DNA of 35,525 bases from Candidatus Thioglobus sp. (GTDB lineage Bacteria; Pseudomonadota; Gammaproteobacteria; PS1; Pseudothioglobaceae), in NCBI GenBank assembly GCA_018644675.1, contig JABGQC010000017.1:1-35525 (forward strand), given 5' to 3'. The notes under the pieces are model-generated. The model had not been told where the DNA came from and searched no databases. It saw only the letters and a program-made list of their open reading frames with translations. The position numbers and the translations under genes were made by a program. This document shows, in pieces, positions 33,869 through 35,525 of the stretch (position 1 is its first letter; each line of letters begins with the position of its first letter).

Positions 33869-35095
33869 ATGATAACTCAAGAAGAATTACACCAACAAGC
33901 ACTCGACTACCACCAAGGCGAGCGTCCTGGAAAGTTAGTTGTTTCATCACACAAGCAATTAGCCACTAAAGAAGACCTTAGTTTGGCGTACACACCAGGC
34001 GTTGCTGCACCTTGTCGTGAAATTGCCAAAAATCCTGATTTGGTCAATAATTACACCATTAAAAATAATTTAGTAGCGGTGATTACTGATGGTTCTGCGG
34101 TATTGGGGCTGGGTAATATTGGCCCATTAGCCTCTAAGCCAGTTATGGAAGGTAAGGCGGTGCTATTTAAACACTTTGCTGATGTAGATGTCTTTGATAT
34201 TGAAGTTGACACTCAAGATGTTGAAGAATTTATTCAGACGGTTAAAAATATTGCGCCAACTTTTGGTGGTATTAATCTAGAAGATATTTCTGCACCTCGT
34301 TGTTTTGAAATTGAAAAACGCCTGATCGAAGAATTAGACATTCCTGTTTTTCATGACGACCAACACGGTACAGCGATTATTATCGCTGCAGGGCTTTTAA
34401 ATTCAATTGAAATCCAAGGAAAAAATATTGAAACTGTTAAGCTGGTTTGTCTAGGTGCAGGATCAGCGGGCATTGCCACGCTCAATCTTTTGTGCGAGCT
34501 AGGCCTGAAAAAAGAAAATATTTTGTTGGTTGATCGTGAAGGTGTTATTTCAACGAAAATGCAAGATGTGAGTGATGTTAAAGCGCAATATGCAGCTGAA
34601 ACTGACAAGAAGACATTGGCTGACGCCATGCAAGATGCAGACATATTTATTGGCGTGGCTGCGGCTAATCTTGTCTCTCAAGATATGGTTAAGTCAATGG
34701 CAGACAAGCCAATTGTATTTGCTTTATCTAATCCAGACCCTGAAATTTCACCAGCTGATGCTAATGCTGTTCGTGATGATTTAATTATGGCAACAGGACG
34801 TAGTGATTATCCAAATCAAGTAAATAACGTATTAGGATTTCCTTTTATTTTCCGTGGTGCACTAGATGCTAAAGCCAGTGAAATAAATATTGAAATGAAA
34901 ATTGCTGCCGTACACGCATTGAGAGATTTGGCAAAATTAGAGGTTCCTAAAGATGTTTTGACTGCCTACAACACTGACTCTATGAGCTTTGGAAAGGATT
35001 ATATTATTCCTAAACCATTTGATAAAAGACTTATCGATATCGTGCCAAAAGCAGTTTACGATGCTGCTGTTGCTAGCGGTGTTGCAAGAATTTAA
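33869..35095 (+). CDS. Malic enzyme (oxaloacetate-decarboxylating malate dehydrogenase)
   Basis: Malic enzyme converts malate to pyruvate and CO2 with NAD(P)+. The 408-residue product has the catalytic tyrosine in LAYTPGVA (Y41), GKAVLFKHF with the general-base lysine, the metal-binding [15 protein letters not shown] and FHDDQHGTA, and the nucleotide motif GAGSAGIA. It is the short bacterial form. The phosphotransacetylase-like C-terminal half of E. coli MaeB (759 residues) is absent. NAD or NADP preference is not evident. No Shine-Dalgarno is seen before the ATG. It would supply pyruvate to PEP synthase from dicarboxylates brought in by DctPQM. Confidence 0.93.
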   Translation: MITQEELHQQALDYHQGERPGKLVVSSHKQLATKEDLSLAYTPGVAAPCREIAKNPDLVNNYTIKNNLVAVITDGSAVLGLGNIGPLASKPVMEGKAVLFKHFADVDVFDIEVDTQDVEEFIQTVKNIAPTFGGINLEDISAPRCFEIEKRLIEELDIPVFHDDQHGTAIIIAAGLLNSIEIQGKNIETVKLVCLGAGSAGIATLNLLCELGLKKENILLVDREGVISTKMQDVSDVKAQYAAETDKKTLADAMQDADIFIGVAAANLVSQDMVKSMADKPIVFALSNPDPEISPADANAVRDDLIMATGRSDYPNQVNNVLGFPFIFRGALDAKASEINIEMKIAAVHALRDLAKLEVPKDVLTAYNTDSMSFGKDYIIPKPFDKRLIDIVPKAVYDAAVASGVARI

Positions 35096-35125
35096 AAAAA
35101 ACATATAAAAACTTCAAATTAACGC

Positions 35126-35154
35126 TTGCAAAGGCTTTGAGCCTATGGGATAAT
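35126..35154 (+). promoter_or_regulatory. Sigma-70 promoter of the tRNA-tuf operon
   Basis: TTGCAA (35126-35131), 17-bp spacer, GATAAT (35149-35154). The start point would be about 7-8 bases before the first tRNA. Confidence 0.75.
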
Positions 35155-35167
35155 TCTGGATTGTTTT

Positions 35168-35252
35168 GGAGAGATTTACGAGTGGTTAAAGTATGTGGAT
35201 TGTAAATCCATCGCCTCTGGCTTCGAAGGTTCGAATCCTTCTCTCTCCACCA
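35168..35252 (+). tRNA. tRNA-Tyr (GTA)
   Basis: Acceptor GGAGAGA (35168-35174) pairs with TCTCTCC (35242-35248), followed by A and an encoded CCA. The anticodon stem GTGGA/TCCAT holds loop TTGTAAA, so the anticodon is GTA. The extended variable arm is that of a class II tRNA, as expected for bacterial tRNA-Tyr. Confidence 0.97.
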
Positions 35253-35272
35253 AAAAGAGTAAGATAGGATTT

Positions 35273-35346
35273 GCGGGTATCGTATATTGGTATTACCTTG
35301 GCCTTCCAAGCCAATGAGACGAGTTCGATTCTCGTTACCCGCTCCA
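35273..35346 (+). tRNA. tRNA-Gly (TCC)
   Basis: Acceptor GCGGGTA pairs with TACCCGC, then T and encoded CCA. Anticodon stem TTGGC/GCCAA with loop CTTCCAA gives anticodon TCC. The TTCGATT loop is standard. Confidence 0.97.
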
Positions 35347-35361
35347 AGTGGAAGAGGTAGT

Positions 35362-35437
<76 letters not shown>

Positions 35438-35471
35438 GTAATTAAATGTTCTAAACAGAGAGGAAGATAAA

Positions 35472-35525
35472 ATGTCAAAAGAAAAATTCGAAAGAACCAA
35501 GCCCCATGTAAACGTGGGCACAATC
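35472..35525 (+). CDS. tuf: Elongation factor Tu, N-terminal fragment cut by the window edge
   Basis: The first 18 codons read MSKEKFERTKPHVNVGTI, the invariant start of bacterial EF-Tu up to the strand before the GHVDHGKT P-loop. AGAGGAAG lies about 7 bases upstream. EF-Tu delivers aminoacyl-tRNA to the ribosome. Its place after the tRNA-Tyr-Gly-Thr genes matches the gammaproteobacterial tufB locus. The remainder lies beyond the window. Confidence 0.95.
   Translation, partial: MSKEKFERTKPHVNVGTI

Overview
The window looks like chromosome of an AT-rich, streamlined gammaproteobacterium, most likely of the SUP05/Thioglobus-like sulfur-oxidiser group. That placement is an inference from gene content and style: dapA-bamC, hisIE-tatABC and tRNA(Tyr-Gly-Thr)-tuf gene orders, a TRAP dicarboxylate system, a type-B succinate:quinone oxidoreductase, and many 1-4 bp gene overlaps. 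No rRNA, CRISPR array, insertion sequence or prophage gene was seen.

Layout. 1-5128 (+): a terminator-like hairpin, then dapA, bamC, a divergent NAD+-dependent DNA ligase and an orphan Cache-like (PDC) sensor protein. 5129-8165 (+): a nitrogen block with a structured leader, glnK, amtB, a two-CBS protein and a NasT-like ANTAR antiterminator. 8169-10338 (-): hisI-hisE-tatA-tatB-tatC. 10394-10870 (+): an exported SNase-type nuclease. 10873-14687 (-): glutathione reductase, prfB without the usual programmed frameshift, rpsO and an LpxL-family acyltransferase. 14701-16521 (+): dnaG. 16518-20168 (-): a 25-aa membrane ORF, then mraZ-rsmH-ftsL-ftsI behind a MraZ box. 20493-29819 (-): ppsA-ppsR-dctB-dctD-dctP-dctQ-dctM. 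30109-35095 (+): a TPR-like protein, sdhC-sdhA-sdhB and a malic enzyme. 35168-35525 (+): tRNA-Tyr, tRNA-Gly, tRNA-Thr and the start of tuf.

How it fits together. The right half forms a C4-dicarboxylate module. DctPQM imports malate, fumarate or succinate and DctB/DctD senses them. The succinate/fumarate oxidoreductase interconverts succinate and fumarate, malic enzyme makes pyruvate, and PEP synthase (controlled by PpsR) makes PEP. The DctD here has lost its sigma-54 contact motif and its Walker A, yet a shared palindrome lies before dctP and at the dctB start. It may therefore work as a plain DNA-binding regulator.

The most interesting signal is in the glnK leader. A good sigma-70 promoter (5149-5177) is followed by two hairpins, each with a hexaloop carrying A at position 1 and G at position 4 (AAAGGC and AUAGAC). 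The 3' arm of the second hairpin overlaps the 5' arm of an intrinsic terminator. That is the architecture of an ANTAR target RNA, and an ANTAR protein is encoded about 2 kb downstream in the same locus. I infer that PII and ammonium-transporter synthesis is controlled here by antitermination. A second terminator sits just before glnK and remains unexplained.
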